Shown here: one piece after another, positions 13,282-25,114 of the stretch
How the letters are laid out: each line of letters begins with the position of its first letter
How positions within the stretch are numbered: the first letter of the stretch is position 1
Source: Armillaria gallica
Taxonomy: Eukaryota > Basidiomycota > Agaricomycetes > Agaricales > Physalacriaceae
DNA: 64,000 nucleotides
NCBI GenBank assembly: GCA_037576215.1
Contig: JBANDB010000005.1
Location: 5,890,001-5,954,000 of the forward strand
Direction: 5' to 3'
Position numbers and translations under genes: made by a program
Notes under the pieces: generated by a model
Told to the model about the DNA's origin: nothing
The model's input: the letters and a program-made list of their open reading frames with translations, nothing else
The model's database searches: none

Positions 13282-13756
13282 GCTGAGTAAGATATTGATT
13301 GGATAGAACTTACTAGAATAAGTGTAGTTTAGTATAAATATAGGAAGTCAATGGGCAAACTCCTCAGGAGTTTGTAACCCAGAGACTATAGGTCTTACAA
13401 GCATTGTACTGAGGTAAAGCCTTAATTACAACATGCTCGGCTGGATGTATCATGTTCTCTTCTATCTCTTCTTCATTGTCTCCCTGTAATATTGACCAGT
13501 TGTCCAGGGGTAATGGGCACAGCATGCATTCTGTTTCACCATCATCCTCTACTATCTGCACTTGGTTTCTACCATGCAGTCATTCTCTAGCCAGTGTTGG
13601 TCACCTTAGTCTATATCTATTGGCATCCTTCCCCAGCCCCTCCCCCGTTACGACAACGGCAGGGATCTCTTGTCTGTTTACTTGGATGCATTTTTCATCA
13701 AAGTCAAGCACTACCTTATGGTGATGCATAAATGGGGTCCTGATCAATACCTCATA

Positions 13757-14140
13757 TCAATCAATGTTGACCATATCGAAGTATTCCTGTCCCATACATC
13801 CTGGCATCTCCACATTAGACCTTGTTCCAAAGTTAATCTTTGACTGGCTTTCTATTGTTCCCAGCTGGAGCGTTACGGGTGTAGTCAGATTGAATACTAC
13901 AGCTTTAGATAGGTCTGCACAATTTGGTGACATCGCAGTGGACATGCTGCCTTTGTCCCACAGCGTCAGTACTGTTAGTCCATTTACTTTCAGCCAGGTT
14001 GATAAACATCGTTTGTCATCTGGAGAGTACTGTGGGCAGGGCTGAGGTTGTTTTGCTACCTTTAATTTAACACATCTGATCTGTGCAATGTCCTCTGATG
14101 CTCCATTGATGGCTGCCATCCTTTCCTTCACTTCTTGCAA
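13757..14140 (-). pseudogene. Gypsy retropepsin remnant
   Basis: The frame has the retropepsin layout (LTLWDKGSMSTAMSPNCAD, then hydrophobic strands, then INFGTRSNVEM). The D-S/T-G catalytic triplet reads DKG, so the protease is probably dead. Confidence 0.55.
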
Positions 14141-15085
14141 TCAATTCACTGATCTGCGTGCCAGCTGCATGCGATATTGGTATATCTTTTCTCCTTCCTC
14201 AATATCTCCAAAATCCCTAGTGGACATATATTTAGTCCGAACTTGTTGTTTGGGCTCTAGTTCTTCCACTGCAGTTTTGTATGCAGTGATGTCCCTCTCA
14301 TCATCTGAGAAGCTTTCAGTGTCCTTGTCTGCTTCTCTCATAGCATCTATGTGCTCTGAGGATTCATATCCATCTGAGTCCTGAAAATCACCGTATACCT
14401 TGTACTCAATTTCATCCCATGCAGCTTCAGATTCATTGCTCCTGTCACTCACTCTCCCATCATGGTCACTCACTGCTTCTCTTGTTGACTCTGCAGAGTC
14501 GACATCTACATCCTCTCTCTCAGTGATCATGTCTTCCTCATCTTGTATATCATCCCCCATGGTAGAGTGAGCCGCTCTCATTTGGGAGATGTCCTTTGAC
14601 TTATGCTGGCTAGCTATGTGTCCCTTCTTCCCACATGTGTAGCATGTGAGGTGACTGGTGTCACCTAACAGTCTAGCATGGTTTTGTTTTGAGTTCAATG
14701 GGCATGCTGGTACAGCCTGTGGTGTTGCGTTGGGAGTCATTTCCCTTCCACCATCCTTGATATTGGAGGTGAATCATGGCCATGGTCTCCCTAGGTCTCA
14801 ATGTTCATTTTGTTGTGATTATTTCTCTTTAGGCAGAGGAACATCCTCATCTCTGAGAATGGTTTCAGCGGTTCTTTCGATCCCGGTGCCCAGTCATTAG
14901 GCCTATGTGTGGGGGGAGTATCCTTTCCAGCATACTCCCATTTGGTTCATTCTGTGTCCTCCCAGGCCTTCCCAGATAGCACCAGTTCATCTAGTGTGTT
15001 AAGTTCCACCTGGAGGTTGTCCTCCAGTATTGTGTTTCTCATTGCATGAGGAATCTGTTTCATAAATAGTTTCTGTTGAAGAGAC
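14141..15085 (-). pseudogene. Gypsy gag, C-terminal part with zinc knuckle
   Basis: 14141-14740 carries a CCHC-like knuckle, CYTCGKKGHIASQHK, whose last Cys is replaced by His, followed by an acidic linker. 14,950-15,085 matches the end of the gag capsid-like domain (KLFMKQIPHAMRNTI, then LDELVLSGKAWED). Its upstream half lies beyond the insertion at 15.09-16.85 kb. Confidence 0.65.
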
Positions 15086-15089
15086 TCTG

Positions 15090-16848
15090 TGCGCACAGGC
15101 TAGAAATGCAGCAGTGTCGAAGACACTGATCACACTCACACCCAACACTACACACACAAACTCTCAAGTTCTTGGGGGGATATTATGCAATAGAAGCAGA
15201 TTGAAGCAAAACAACTAAACTCTCAGAATATACGATACACACGTATAGCAATAGCATGCATCACGTATCTAGATCTCTCTAAGTCCAAAGGCTTTTTTAA
15301 CAAGAGGGGTGACCAATGTCGCCAGGCCTCAAGGCAAGGTGTACTACAATACACGATACGTTGCCACACACCCACAAAACCCTCAATAAGTCGCATGCAT
15401 CACACACAGGTAACCACAACAACCTAAACACACTCTAAACACGACTCAAAGCTTGCACTCTAAGCAGAAACCCTTCACAAAATGTCCACTCAAGCCACAG
15501 GATTTGAACCTACACGCTCAAGCTTCCAAAACCAATTGTAGACCCACAGGGTTTGAACCTATGCCGATCCAGAGACACAATAACCAACTAAACCCCATCC
15601 GACAAGCCAAAGGGTTTGAACCTGTGCTGCCTGTAGTGCCACTCATTAAAGAAGGCCTCTGTATGAACACTAACCAGACCAAAGGGTTTGAACCTCTGCT
15701 GCCTGTAGTATCTCGCACCCAAGAAACGCTGTCTGACAAGCCAAAGGGTTTGAACCTCTGCCACTTGCGGAATGGTATACCCAACTAAGCGCGTGCTAAC
15801 CAGACCACAGGGTTTGAACCTGTGCCGCCTGTAGCACCATGCGTCACAAGAAACCCTCAAAACTCAAGAGCGTGTCCGCAATGACACAATATCTCTTATT
15901 CTCAGGGTGGAGCGCAAGTCAACCCATCACTCAAACCGTACCCAAGTCTCCTGCTAGCTTTCTATGCCTCGCACACTACTCAAGTCACTCAAATGTTATC
16001 AATAAAAGGTATATTCTCTCGCTCGAAGCTACAAACTAATCCCAAAGCTAGAGCGTCAAGCAGGAGGCTTGCGCGCAACTACAGTGGGGGTCTGAAGCTT
16101 GTACACTACTACTACACTATGGTATTTATACTATGTGCTCTACATATTAATACAACCTTAAATAGTAACTCCTGGCTGGTGTAACTTCCTTTCCTGAGTC
16201 CCGGGCATGTTGCCATAATCACGCCATTGCTTGGCGCTTACTCAGAGCTCTGGCTCGGGGCCAGATCCTGGTCTCTCAGCTGTGCGACATTGGTTAACCG
16301 CGCTATCCATGTGTACTGACGTCGTCTAGTATTTCCTTGGAGTTATAGCCTACCCCACGACTCTTATTTATGGTAATAATATCTTCTAGTGATTTCCATG
16401 GTCTTCTAGGACCACCAGCATCTAGTCTAGGCCTTGCGCGCATCAGCCAAAGTCAGAGACATCGGTCTTACTTCAATTCTAAACATTCTGAGGTCTAGAG
16501 CACTAGTTCCTTGCATGGCAGTGCCTCGTGCATCATAGATCAAGGTTGCACAAAGTATCAATTATCTCCTGAGCTTCACTGGTTCCATTCTTAGCGCACA
16601 TCTTCTGTGCATTGTCAGCGTACTCAGTGTCAAGTGCTGGGGCTTTAGACTTAGTGTGACCCTTATGGTATCACTCTGCAGTTAAGCCTTGCACTCCACC
16701 AAGCATCACTCAAGGAACTTCATTGTCTGCACTCAGGACACTGCGCTCTAAGGTATATCTCATTGCCTTGGTATCTAGGTCTTATAAAATGTATGTATTG
16801 ATACATTTCACGAAATTACATGTGTGAACGCTTTTCAAGCGTGTCACC
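15090..16848. mobile_element. Unclassified ~1.76 kb insertion in gag
   Basis: The gag capsid-like frame stops at MTMKPDDYTV (about 16,850, minus strand) and resumes at SLQQKLFMKQIP (about 15,080), so about 1.76 kb was inserted within a codon run. The insert has no long frame. It begins near a TGTGCGCACA palindrome and ends near an AACGCTT/AAGCGT hairpin. I could not find a clean target duplication, so the ends are approximate. A non-autonomous retroelement or long solo LTR is possible. Confidence 0.6.
15490..15845 (-). repeat. Tandem array of tRNA T-arm-like units
   Basis: On the minus strand, AGGTTCAAACCC (or AGGTTCAAATCC in one unit) appears six times at about 15,500, 15,550, 15,612, 15,686, 15,747 and 15,811. 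Spacing is 50-75 bases, close to a tRNA length. Several units are preceded by GCAGCACAGG/GGCGGCACAGG and followed by TTTGGCTTGTC or TTTGGTCTGGTTAG. GGTTCAAACCC resembles the RNA polymerase III B-box and T-arm (GGTTCGANTCC). Upstream A-box-like TGGTTAGCAC occurs in some units. No unit folds convincingly as a complete tRNA by eye. Confidence 0.5.
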
Positions 16849-16963
16849 GTACTGTATAATCATCAGGTTTCATGGTCATATTACAGATATATGACTCTAG
16901 TAGGTCTCGGAACCCTTCTACCATTCCTCCACCCTCTGCAAATGTGGCCTTTTCAAACTTGGA

Positions 16964-17637
16964 TCAGGCTTCCTGCATGATTGAATTGTGTATGAATTGA
17001 TCATACAGGGCAAGGATCACTGACATGAACATCCATGTCCTGTTGCTATCCACCTCAATTATGTAGTCATGATACCACTTCTTTGCTTTTCCAGTTAGTA
17101 CTGGTTTGATAATGAGTTTTCGCTCCCAATCACGGTCGGGACCACCTAGCTGCTGGGTCTTGAGGTGGATGATTAGACTCTTTAGCCAGTCCCATAGCAC
17201 CTCCATTGATGGGTCTCCATCATATGGTTTGACTGACTTTATGTTGAGTCGTGGAGGCTTCACTCCATCAGGTAGTCTGATTCACATGGTCAAGTGTTCG
17301 TCGATGAATCGATGAATCTTGTCATGTATCGCTCCCCTAAACTGTTGATATGCTTCTTCATTCCTTCTTCCTTGAGGAGTTGCAGACAACCATCTCGATC
17401 CTCCATCTCATGTGGATGGAGAACATTGGGATTCATTGTCCTCATCATCTGAGCTATCACAGCTCCCCCTTCCTCCTCCTCCAGGTGGAGGTGGTGGAGG
17501 TGATCCATCTCCTCCTGCTGGTTGCCTATTGCCAAATTGCCTATGGTCATCATGTCCTCGGCACATGTGGTCATTCCGTCAGAGGGGTTCATCCTTGGAT
17601 TCCCCTCCATCAGGATATCCTGGTTCACCTGGACCAC
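16964..17637 (-). pseudogene. Gypsy gag, capsid-like N-terminal part
   Basis: 16964-17263 contains a retrotransposon gag core (KPYDGDPSMEVLWDWL ... KAKKWYHDYI ... LYDQFIHNSI). 17290-17637 is the upstream disordered part. Both are interrupted by stops. Confidence 0.65.
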
Positions 17638-17896
17638 CTAGTGGGATTGAGTCTCTTTGTGATGGTCTAGGGGGTCCTTGTGGGTGCCTCCATTTGTGGG
17701 AGGTATCTCTTCTTGGTTCAGTCTCTCGAGCTTCTCCACAGTTGTTCCACATGATCTCTTGGTCAGGAATGTTGGACTGCCCAGATTCAGCTATGTCCCT
17801 TTCTCTCCACTTTTGGAGGATGACTCTGTCCTTCAGTGTCTTACCGACACCGTTAGGTGTGGCTACTACCCACGTATGTGGTCAGGGTTGAGCCTC

Positions 17897-19185
17897 TCAA
17901 GCTTCTTCATGGTGGCTGTTGTTCCGAGACTCAGGCTTACTCTTTGTACTGGAGGTGCTCATGTGGCTCAGGTTCCTAGAGGTATCTGAGAAGTTGAACA
18001 GGCAAGGGCGCAGTGCTGTATGCGGTTGTCCAAATTGTGCAGCCGCGTGATGGAGCTGATCGTCAAACAATTCATTCGTGCTATCCTGGTCCTGATTTTG
18101 GTTGGTGGTGCTTGCATCCTTCTGTGACTGCAGGATGCTGCCTCCAACTATGCTTATAACTGTGATATTATATTGCTGTAAGTAGGCTTCTGATTCAGGA
18201 TCAATGTTATTGATCCCCATCATTCACAGTGAAACATGTGTCTGTCTATGGGCCAGCACCCATACTATTGCATGTTGTTCATCACTCATCCCATTCAGGA
18301 CCTCTTGGACCTGTTGGGTGTCCATCTGTGAGCTTGTCCATTCCATGCCTTCCCTTGTGGCGAATTCATATGCTGCACAATCTGACCTCAGCACCTCATG
18401 CACTTTGTGCTCAGGATTGGGTCTCTCATGTTCTGAGGGGCCATCTTCTGATAGTTCTGATTCTGAGGATTCTTCATGCTCTGATGAATCCTCAGTTGTT
18501 ATGGATCCCTCAGAGCCATGTTTCTCATTGTTAAAGTCGGCCAGTCAGTAATCAATGGGTGTCTCATGCAATTTATCCCTATCATCATTGATTGCCAACT
18601 CAATTTCTGACCCATTTGGCAAGGTAAATACTTGCCTGGTACTGTTTGTCCCACCCTCCATACTCTGCACTGGCGCCAGTTCCTCTTGACTGGTGTGTTG
18701 TGGTTCGAGCTGATTCGATCCCTGCGAGCGTTGTTCAACCTGAATGCCCCTGGTAATTCTCCAAGTCCAGCATATGCCATCGTAGGGCTCACATGCGACC
18801 CTACTGGCATGGGCACCACCATGGGGGATCTGTCTAGTGTGGACCCTGGTCATGGGCTTGGTTTTGTTTCAACCTCCTCATGTGGGAGGTTGGTCAGTGG
18901 GCTGGTCAACTCGTCCCGCCTGTGCTGTGCATTGGGTGTGCCTCCTTCACCCATTTGTCCCCTAGGACGTTCAGCCGATGTCCTGGTGGCTCGCTCTTGG
19001 TTACGTGTGGCATCCTGCATGCACTTTTTTGGCTCCTCCATGACAGTGAGTGGCATCCAATTGGAGTTTTTCGTTTTGCATGTGGTCTGGGCTGTGGGTC
19101 CCAATGTGGTGGCATTTTGGGGGTTAAACAAGGTAGTGCATGATTGCCCTCCCTTCGATTTGGTGTGCATGCTGGTGCTGGACAT
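17897..19185 (-). pseudogene. Gypsy gag, low-complexity N-terminal region
   Basis: Fragmented minus-strand frames (17897-18223, 18499-18853, 18850-19185) are charged and low in complexity. They continue gag upstream towards the missing 5' LTR. No domain is visible. Confidence 0.4.
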
Positions 19186-19342
19186 TGTTCTAGCGCTGGA
19201 GTGTGGTTGGTATGGTCAGATTGCTAGTCACGAATATAGCTAGAAACACTAAAAAGTGTAAAAATACCTCCTTCACTCAATACACATGAGTAGTGTTGAC
19301 CAGAGTATATTGGCAAACTACTGAGTATACAAGTGGTGGTGG

Positions 19343-20210
19343 TAGGGCTGCGCGCCGTAGCCGTATAGTACGGTTATCGGTAACCGTGATACGGTATATG
19401 GGCCGAAGCTGAGAGCACCAAAATGGCTCTTCATACGGAACGGTATACGGCGATTCCGTCACTGTCACAGGTCCTCAGATACGGCCGTCCAACGGCGTAA
19501 TACGGCGTACTGTTACATATGTCATCATGTATGCAAACAGCCAGGCCACGTCGTCTGTCGCGCCCATCTCTCCCATTTCTGTACACACTTTTGAGTGCCC
19601 ACCCTGCCGCAACAGCACCAGGACCTATCAGCTTTCCATTCTTGGACCCTATCTGATCCAGTTCAGCTTGTGAGTTGCTGAGAGAGTCGTTGAGAGAGTC
19701 GTGTCGACAGTGGAGATCAAGGTGTGTTTCTGAGCCTATACTCTTTGACTGTATCTCTGACATGTCCCAAACAGTTTTGTGTCAATATTCCTTACATACA
19801 GATGCCTTTTCCTGAGTCTGTTCCATCTCTGTAACTGCCCAGTCAATGTCACTTGCTTTCTCTAGCCATCTGCTGGTGCATGAACATTCCAACCCATTTT
19901 ATTACACTTAGACAGCCACTAAAATATCGAAATTATACTGCACTTGTACCTTTTCTCGGTGTTCCAACTCCTCCTGGGATATAGCTGACCATCCAGCAGG
20001 TAAAAGATGAAAAGGTATCCGTTTTCTCTTCCTTTGTTCACGATCCGTGATATATGTTCGTAAACGGCCGTCGACAGCCATAAGGTATCCGTACCGATGC
20101 CAACAAGGCTTGAGATTTCAGTTGACGGTACGGTATACGGATGTTTCCATAACCGACTGAGACCGCGACTTTACAGCCGTATACTGTATACGGTATGGCA
20201 TGCAGCCCTA
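19343..20210. mobile_element. hAT-type MITE with 8-bp target duplication
   Basis: The element starts TAGGGCTGCGCGCCGTA and ends with the imperfect inverse (...TGGCATGCAGCCCTA). It is 868 bp long and flanked on both sides by GGTGGTGG (19335-19342 and 20211-20218). An 8-bp duplication and a TAGGGCTG-type end are hallmarks of hAT transposons. No transposase frame is present. The interior is full of ACGGTATACGG/CCGTATAC inverted motifs. It inserted just upstream of the Gypsy gag. Confidence 0.85.
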
Positions 20211-20539
20211 GGTGGTGGCAAAAAGACTACCTGTTTCTACCACGGAAAGTAAGTTAAATATATTGAATTACAAATAACATGTGATAAGATAAGACAATGG
20301 TAATGAGTTATGACCTCATGTAGGAGATGAGGTCATCACCCCTTACAATTTGGGAGCAGACTTGGGGAACTGAATCTGTAATGCAACATCAAGCGTCAAG
20401 TACGTGTAGCTACGAGTGAATTTGAAAATCACTATACAGACCGGCCCTCCATCCTTTCTTATATTTGATTGTGTGGCCCAAAATGATTGATTCGGGTGAA
20501 TATATTTTGATCCCTACGTCAGGTGAGGCGTATCTTATC

Positions 20540-22650
20540 TTATCTCTTCTGATTTTCCTACCAAGTTTGACGTTCGTTCGCAGTAACAGCATCGGCGAAG
20601 CCTCTTCAATGGCCAGTACGTTCTCGTTAGCTTTACGGCCTGGTTCTGATAACGATCCTTCTTACTAGGTACCCCGAAATACTTGATATGGAGGTCAAGT
20701 ACTTGCTCGACAAGTTCGCTGACCCTCTTGTATGCCCCCAATGGCAAAATAAAATGGCGGAGGTCGAGAGGGCCGAGTGTCCTCGTGGAACGGGGGGTCA
20801 TGAACCGGCCGGCTTATGTTTTTTTGACTTTGTTGGGCATCTTCACTGCGCCACTTTCATGCGCGTAGCAACCAGTCTTGGCTTTCAAATTTCATTTGTC
20901 ACACATACGAAGTAAGATACAGGTATCAGAAATTAATGCCAATATCTTGTATCTCTTTAGTCGGCGATGTAAATTACTTAGAAGGATTACAACCAACGCT
21001 CAGGCTTACATTGTGGACTGAAGCTCTTTGGACGATCCTTGGGGAGATTGACGCGGGTGCCTCGCGCTGGTAGTACTTGTGAAGTCGATAGCGAATCGAA
21101 GGTGTGTTAGGGACAGTTTGGCTGGCGATGTTGGCGTCAAGGCCTATACAGCAATCTGTTAGCTCGCGATTCAGAAAAGGTCTGTCAAAACCTCAGGCCT
21201 CCGTTGTCGTATCCGCCATGACCCTAAGATTCGAGGAGTCGAGGTAAGGAAATGAATCACTGAATGATGTAGAGCAACATACCTGAATTTCATGGTAAGA
21301 GACAACTGGTCAAGTCGTCGTGAACAAGCAAGTGCCGGCACTGATGCCGGGAAAGGCAGTTCAAGTCAAACAAGAAAGCGAGACTGAGCGACGAGTAGAT
21401 GATGACGGGCTCTGGCGTCGAAAACGAGCGGAGCCGGACAAAGTCCAACGATCCCGATACTGGGCACATCCTCGACACGGCTATTCAGGAAACTTCGAGT
21501 AGCAGCATGAATGGTAACGGCGCCAAGTACAGTACAATTGCACCCGCTTGCTGTTGGTACAATCCACGAAGAGCTTTCACCTGCCGTAGCGTCTGTTCCT
21601 CGATTTTCGGAGAGCCTTTTGATATAATGCGAGGTGAGTCTGAGCAGAGCGAGCGCACTGCCAACGACTGAGCTGTTGAAATTATATGAGAGAACGGTAG
21701 CTTACCGCATTCCCCCGATCTTTAAAGTCTATCAGAAGACGAGTGGTATGCTTTGTGAGATGGAACTGGATGGTAAAGTACGGAAGATAGCTGTTCGACA
21801 GAGAACGATTTAAGATAATGAGAAATTAAGATAAAAGGTAGAAGCCACACCTCCAGAACAAGAAGACGTTGAGAACACGCCGAGCCAGACGAGGTCCGGC
21901 TGCTATAATGATCCCGACGCGAGCACATACCCTACACCCGAGTAGTGAGAGGACCGAGTGCTGACAGCTGAAGACTTTGATGATAACGCAAGCTGTATTT
22001 TATCTGCTTTTAGATCAGTTGTATCCGGAAAAGCCAACCGACTCACCTTAGCGACGGAGACGCCAATTCCTTCTCGTTGATATTTCTGCCGGGCTCCCAA
22101 AGTTATCCTTCCTGATTCTCGAGTGAAGCATCGACTGCAACCGATGCTAGACTAATCGTAAGGGGCATGCGACAGAGGCAACTTGAATTTAAGAAGAGGA
22201 CGTGTGCTGCGAGCTTGAGGGTGTGTTAGAAACAAGGAGAAGTTAAATTACGATGAACTCGCCATATACAGTGATCCTCGACTAGCACAGAGTCCTGGAA
22301 TACTACTAATGATGTGTTACCCCACGAAAACACAGTGGAAATAGGCGATGTACCTTGGGAAAAGAGACTCGGGGCCGTGATGGTAGGTCGTTCTGCCAAG
22401 CGAGGAATTTCCTATTCCCGTTTGAGTACGCTCCCCAATAATCACCATCCACACATAACGATTCCCTGACGCGTATTGGCCCTTGCAGCGGCGGACTCTC
22501 GTAAGTGGTGTTGAGGGCGATTTTGTGACGGGAAAGGACGATGTAGGCACGTAGACCCTGATGAATGACTCTGTCCGCAATGCAAGATGCTGTAGTCGAT
22601 GTCCAGTAGACGACGCTACGAAATCCCTTTTAGCCAAGAGTTACGGAACC
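20540..22650. repeat. Repeat block R, copy 1 (decayed gene fragments)
   Basis: This block is diverged but clearly alignable to 25,115-26,680 over its left part; both contain CTGATTTTCCTACCA, CATCGGCGAAGC, GAAAGCGAGACTG and GAAAACGAGCGGAGCCGGAC in order. Its right part (from about 22,185) matches 56,040-56,260 and 56,990-57,240 (GAAAACACAG then TAGGCG then GTACCTTGG). Frames are short on both strands. Intron-like boundaries suggest it derives from a spliced gene, but no intact coding version is visible, so I assign no function. Confidence 0.6.
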
Positions 22651-22699
22651 TTGATAAAGGAAGGGTGAGTTTCAGCAGTTCATTGGTTTTATTATCTTA

Positions 22700-23600
22700 C
22701 CTCCCGCGTCTCTTGACTCGTCCATACTGAGGTGCTGCGCGTCGCGTCTTGCGAGATGAGTGTTGTGACCGAAATGGCATGTTTGGTTTGGTCAAACAAA
22801 GCAAAGTCTCCTTTCACCGCCATGCTCATTTTTTCTATCTCTCTTTTTCGTCCAGCAACGTTTCAAGACTTTCGTGCCCTGCTGGCTAGCATGACTACAA
22901 CGTTTGTACACCAGGCGTGGAATATGGGCGAGGGCATCAAGCACGCGCGATGGATGATACATTTTCACCATTCTCCCTCATTCAAACCGAAGACGACGAA
23001 TCCAAGGACCTTGTTATGGGCCCCTGAGCCGTGTGTTGCCATTCGGAAAGTGGCGTGTCCACGCCACGGAGGGAAGGATCTGTTTGTCGAACTCGACGAT
23101 GATGGGAAGAGCGTAGTGTGGGCTCGGAGAGGCGGCAGAGAGACCGGGAGACCGGGAGATGTCATCCTCTCCATGAAGACAGCGCACCGTCGGGAGGTAG
23201 GATGTGCTGGGAATGGTACGGCTCTCCGATTTCTTGCATTTATTGGCACTCACGTCTCTGTAGCTCGACCTTACCCTCACAATTCTTTCCTTCGCGTGAA
23301 GTACCAAGTCTTGGCCGCCAATGGCACGTCGAGGGCAGAGAAGGTTTGTGCGCGGGGATGGTAGGTGCCTTCTGTTAGTCCACATAGCCCGATCTCACTC
23401 TTGATTGAAGCATACACTCAAAGATCATATCAAGCCCTTCCAAACACAAACACGCCGTCGTTTGGGATGCCGCGTGAAGACTACAGATTCGCGTCTGGAT
23501 GGTGTCGTAGTCTGCAATATTCCGTCCACTATATTTGGCGGAAAGCGACAAACTCGCCCAGAGACATGGCTACGCGAACATGGTGACGCGTGCTAGTGCT
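22700..23600 (+). pseudogene. Repeat block S, plus-strand copy; unknown protein fragment
   Basis: The longest frame, 22732-23364, is 210 residues. Its second half is shared with a minus-strand copy at 59.2-60.0 kb. Conserved segments are KDLFVELDDDGKS, SMKTAHRR and KYQVLAANGTSRA. A likely intron lies between AHRR and the KYQVLAA exon (gtaggatgtg ... ctctgtag), and another follows. A third exon (NIPSTIFG) also recurs at 59.4 and 56.4 kb. Its 5' end (about 22,740-22,790) resembles the first exon of the caspase gene at 57.34 kb, so the block is chimeric. I do not recognise the protein. Confidence 0.5.
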
Positions 23601-24099
23601 GTCCTGTTCCACCCTCGCCCTATCCAAAGCAAGGCTTCTCCGAGTCGTACAACCCGCTTATCCCTTTAACATCATTGCCGTCGTGTGCTCATCCTTTATG
23701 CCGCTGTCTGCTTTTCGGATTCTTGCCTCACATCTCCCCCTTGTCGCTCTCAAAATGACCCGATCACATCGTCGCTGTGGGCAAGTATACTGGTGAATGA
23801 CTCATAGGTCTGTCCTCTTTGCGACAATCTCTCATGGTTCGAAAGCTTACTCGTTCTTACTAGCTCTAGCTGCGAAATTACCTCTTGATGATGGAGCTTA
23901 ATGCCATCGATACGATGCCGCAATGTAGTTTCCCATGGAGGAATTGTTCCTTCGACAACACCTTGATCGCTAGCCAGATGATCGTGGAGAAGAGACATCC
24001 TGGCGAATCATCTTCATCTCTCCCACTGCAGGACAAGTCTTCTCCGTTCCGTTCATCGATGAACTCGACAGCATACATCGAACACTGAGCCGTTCGGAT

Positions 24100-24660
24100 G
24101 AGAACCGGACGCAAATGTTCGGCGGCAACCAAGACTAAAGCCACGACGGTAGTTGAGAGTTTGGGCCTGCCTCGTGAAGGCTACCGTAGCAGAATCAGAA
24201 TCGGTTTATTTGTCGAATCTTGCCCTCGAAATCGAGCCTGTTACGCTCTCTATCCGACCAAATTCTGCTCTTTTGTCTTGACGTGTCTACGTCACGACGG
24301 GAAACTTCCCATCGATCTCAAGTTCATCTTATGCGCGCGCATATCACGTCGTGGGCTCCGGGGACCGGAGGCGATTTGTGCAAGCAGTCCAGTCTTGCAA
24401 ACACGGCGTTCGTGGACAAATGTGCGCACACCATCCTTGTGCAGGGAAACTTATTGACGCTCTGCTGTCAGATATCAAGACAGATGTGCTAGCACTTTTG
24501 CGAGTCGGCAATATGGATGACGCAGATAGAGATCTCGACGAGAGATGATGTTGACCGGAATACAATGGATATCGATGCGGCAGCGGCGTCGCGTACAATA
24601 GGTAATTCCTCCTTGACTGGTGCATAAACATCGACTGATAACTATTAGAACCGATGTGGC
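24100..24660 (+). pseudogene. Repeat block T, copy 1; acidic C-terminal fragment
   Basis: This segment recurs at 30,770-31,320 and in part at 56,490-56,660. Shared landmarks are ACATCACGACGG/ACGTCACGACGG, ATCTCAAGTTCATC and GAGTCGGC.ATATGG. It encodes fragments of a protein with an acidic end; the 31.2 kb copy reads DDDTDGEFDENDSN. No domain is recognisable and frames are broken. Confidence 0.45.
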
Positions 24661-25114
24661 CAGATTTTGATGGCGAAACCCCTCAACGAGCATATAAGGA
24701 GCCGTATTCATCAGCCCATCCTTCACAAGACCCCTCGGTAGTGTCTTCCCCGCCGGTCCCAGGGTCGCCGCCACGAACGGTAGCAGCATCTATGTCTATC
24801 GATGACATTGACCCACCAAAAGAATAAACTACAGCCGAGCCTCTTGATAGACCGTTATCGCTAGGTTCATGCTGCGGAGACCACATCGGTACAAGGGGCA
24901 GAGTGCTTTGGGTCTATCTGGTATGAATGTCTCCGCATATAAGACGTACGTTGCTTTCATTGAATTCGCGATCTACTCCGATTATATGCTAGTTGGAAGA
25001 ATAGTCGTACCCTCGCGAACTCTCTTTTGCGTCTCCCAAACCTAGTGGATGTGTATTCTCCTAATTTGATGTGTCGCTTCGCTGTGAAGGTGAGCGATTA
25101 TATGTACAAGCTTA

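Larger units (their letters stand above)
8091..19200 (-). mobile_element. Degenerate Ty3/Gypsy chromovirus retrotransposon
   Basis: On the minus strand, reading from right to left, the order is gag (about 19.2-14.1 kb), aspartic protease (about 14.1-13.8), RT and RNase H (about 12.3-10.9), integrase with HHCC-type zinc domain (about 10.9-9.5), chromodomain (9.5-9.28) and a 3' LTR. Every domain is broken by stops or frameshifts. The RT active site and the gag zinc knuckle carry substitutions at key residues. I found no matching 5' LTR to the right of gag, where a hAT MITE now sits. Protease-RT-RNaseH-integrase order plus a terminal chromodomain is diagnostic of Ty3/Gypsy chromoviruses. Confidence 0.88.

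Noticed and set aside
15490..15845. True tRNA gene cluster
   Set aside because: Only the T-arm-like part is well conserved. I could not fold complete cloverleaves or find anticodon arms, so I list it as a repeat.
15453..15860. CRISPR-like array in the insertion
   Set aside because: Spacing and units vary, the host is a eukaryote and there are no cas genes; the shared motif is a B-box-like sequence.
20410..20592. Short frames within repeat block R as genes
   Set aside because: None is conserved in frame between copies of the block.
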